Positions 63,327-64,000 of a stretch of DNA of 64,000 bases are shown here, piece by piece. Position 1 is the stretch's first letter. Each line of letters begins with the position of its first letter. The position numbers and the translations under genes are program-made. The stretch comes from Polaribacter ponticola (GTDB taxonomy: Bacteria; Bacteroidota; Bacteroidia; Flavobacteriales; Flavobacteriaceae), in the NCBI RefSeq assembly GCF_026191475.2, contig NZ_JAOSLC020000002.1, forward strand, positions 310,001-374,000, written 5' to 3'. Below the pieces are notes generated by a model that was given only the letters and a program-made list of their open reading frames with translations, did not search any database and was not told the origin of the DNA.

Positions 63327-64000
63327 TTATTTACTTGCAAACAGCTTAATATCGTTTGCAGATACTTCTTTTTCTCCAAGTATAATTAAACGCTCTACAA
63401 CATTTCTTAATTCTCTAATATTACCTGTCCAATCATATTCTTGCAATAGTTTAATTGCTTCAATAGAAAATGTTTTTTTAGGAGTTCCTTGTTGTTCAGA
63501 AATTTTTGAAGTAAAATAATCTACCAATAAAGGCACATCTTCTCTTCTTTCATTTAAAGAAGGAACTTTAATTAATATAACAGCTAATCTGTGATATAAA
63601 TCTTCTCTAAAACGACCATCTGCAATTTCCTTTTTTAAGTTTTTGTTAGTTGCAGCAACAATTCTAACATTTACTTTTATATCTTTATCAGAACCTACAC
63701 GTTGAATTTTATTTTCTTGTAAAGCACGTAATACTTTTGCTTGTGCAGACAAACTCATATCACCAATTTCATCTAAAAAAATGGTTCCTCCATTTGCTGC
63801 TTCAAACTTACCTGCTCTGTCTTTATTTGCTCCTGTAAAAGAACCTTTTACATGACCAAACAACTCACTTTCTATTAATTCTGATGGTATTGCCGCACAA
63901 TTAACTTCTATCATTGGTGCTTTAGAACGGTCTGATTTTTCATGCAACCAATGTGCAACTAACTCTTTACCTGTTCCATTTGGCCCCGTAATTAGAACTC
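63327..64000 (-). CDS. sigma-54-dependent transcriptional activator (5' end outside window)
   Basis: AAA+ domain of an NtrC-type activator, cut by the window edge. Walker [11 protein letters not shown] just inside the edge (Gly-x4-Gly-Lys), the sigma-54 contact loop KGSFTGA (GAFTGA-type), Walker [12 protein letters not shown], sensor/arginine parts FREDLYHRL and a C-terminal lid with [15 protein letters not shown]. The protein ends at about 25 residues after that ([11 protein letters not shown]), so there is no Fis-type helix-turn-helix behind the lid. The N-terminal receiver or sensor would lie to the right. Confidence 0.9.
   Translation of the reverse strand, partial: VLITGPNGTGKELVAHWLHEKSDRSKAPMIEVNCAAIPSELIESELFGHVKGSFTGANKDRAGKFEAANGGTIFLDEIGDMSLSAQAKVLRALQENKIQRVGSDKDIKVNVRIVAATNKNLKKEIADGRFREDLYHRLAVILIKVPSLNERREDVPLLVDYFTSKISEQQGTPKKTFSIEAIKLLQEYDWTGNIRELRNVVERLIILGEKEVSANDIKLFASK

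Noticed and set aside
1..64000. tRNA, rRNA, CRISPR arrays, insertion sequences or prophage genes
   Set aside because: None seen on reading; no cloverleaf with a TTCGAAT-type arm outside coding regions, no regular repeat-spacer array, no transposase. A computational scan (tRNAscan, CRISPR finder) would be needed to exclude divergent cases.

Overview
This is a 64 kb, very AT-rich chromosomal window from a marine-type Bacteroidota, most likely family Flavobacteriaceae and probably Polaribacter or a close relative. Support: Bacteroidota promoters (TAnnTTTG at -7, TTG at -33), almost no Shine-Dalgarno sequences except a strong one before rpsU, a type IX secretion C-terminal sorting domain, and many protein families typical of flavobacteria (DUF2851, DUF4834, DUF5683, DUF6122, DUF6952, YfhO, WbqC, the alpha-beta fused 2-oxoacid dehydrogenase E1). 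The genus is an inference. I see no rRNA, tRNA, CRISPR array, prophage or insertion sequence.

Layout. 1-7.0 kb (minus strand): 5' part of xerC, rpsU with a promoter, an extended Shine-Dalgarno and a terminator, an acyl-CoA dehydrogenase / HhH protein / alanine symporter run, then an RmlD-like / K+ channel / PspC run that diverges from uvrA. 7.1-24.1 kb: uvrA, an interrupted arylsulfotransferase-like T9SS cargo gene, a LOG-family gene, an M1-like protein with a probable outer-membrane barrel, the fused E1 gene, a DUF5117-type metalloprotease, DUF2851, a nitroreductase and pepD. 24.3-30.0 kb (plus): parA-parB-DUF5683-dapB-lepB-wbqC-DUF6122, tightly packed, linking chromosome segregation, lysine/peptidoglycan precursor synthesis and protein export. 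30.0-36.7 kb (minus): glycoconjugate cluster DUF4834, YfhO, two GT4 glycosyltransferases and a flippase, with start/stop overlaps. 36.9-42.5 kb (plus): OM transporter-like, GNAT-like, rsmE, DUF4159, BASS transporter and acyltransferase. 42.4-51.2 kb: GH3/beta-lactamase fusion, two small conserved genes, DnaQ-like exonuclease, PPK2, a flavodoxin-fold oxidoreductase and a LytS/LytR two-component pair. 51.4-58.8 kb is accessory: serine hydrolase, VOC protein, AraC regulator with NTF2-like, MoaF-like and methyltransferase genes, a ParD/ParE toxin-antitoxin pair, then a GIY-YIG gene and a GNAT gene separated by two related, foldable intergenic elements that look like cassette boundaries. 58.8-64 kb: membrane-anchored nucleotide cyclase, a decayed gene, amine oxidase-like flavoprotein, DUF6952/thioredoxin/peroxiredoxin, a VOC protein and a sigma-54 activator cut by the window edge.

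The most important caution is quality. At least eleven genes, including the normally indispensable parA and dapB, are interrupted by single-base frameshifts, nearly all explained by one base missing from an A/T run, most often a 7-base run that should be 8. This looks like systematic homopolymer under-calling in the assembly rather than gene decay. I give these genes as single features over their full inferred span and say where each frame breaks. Once corrected, they read as full-length family members.
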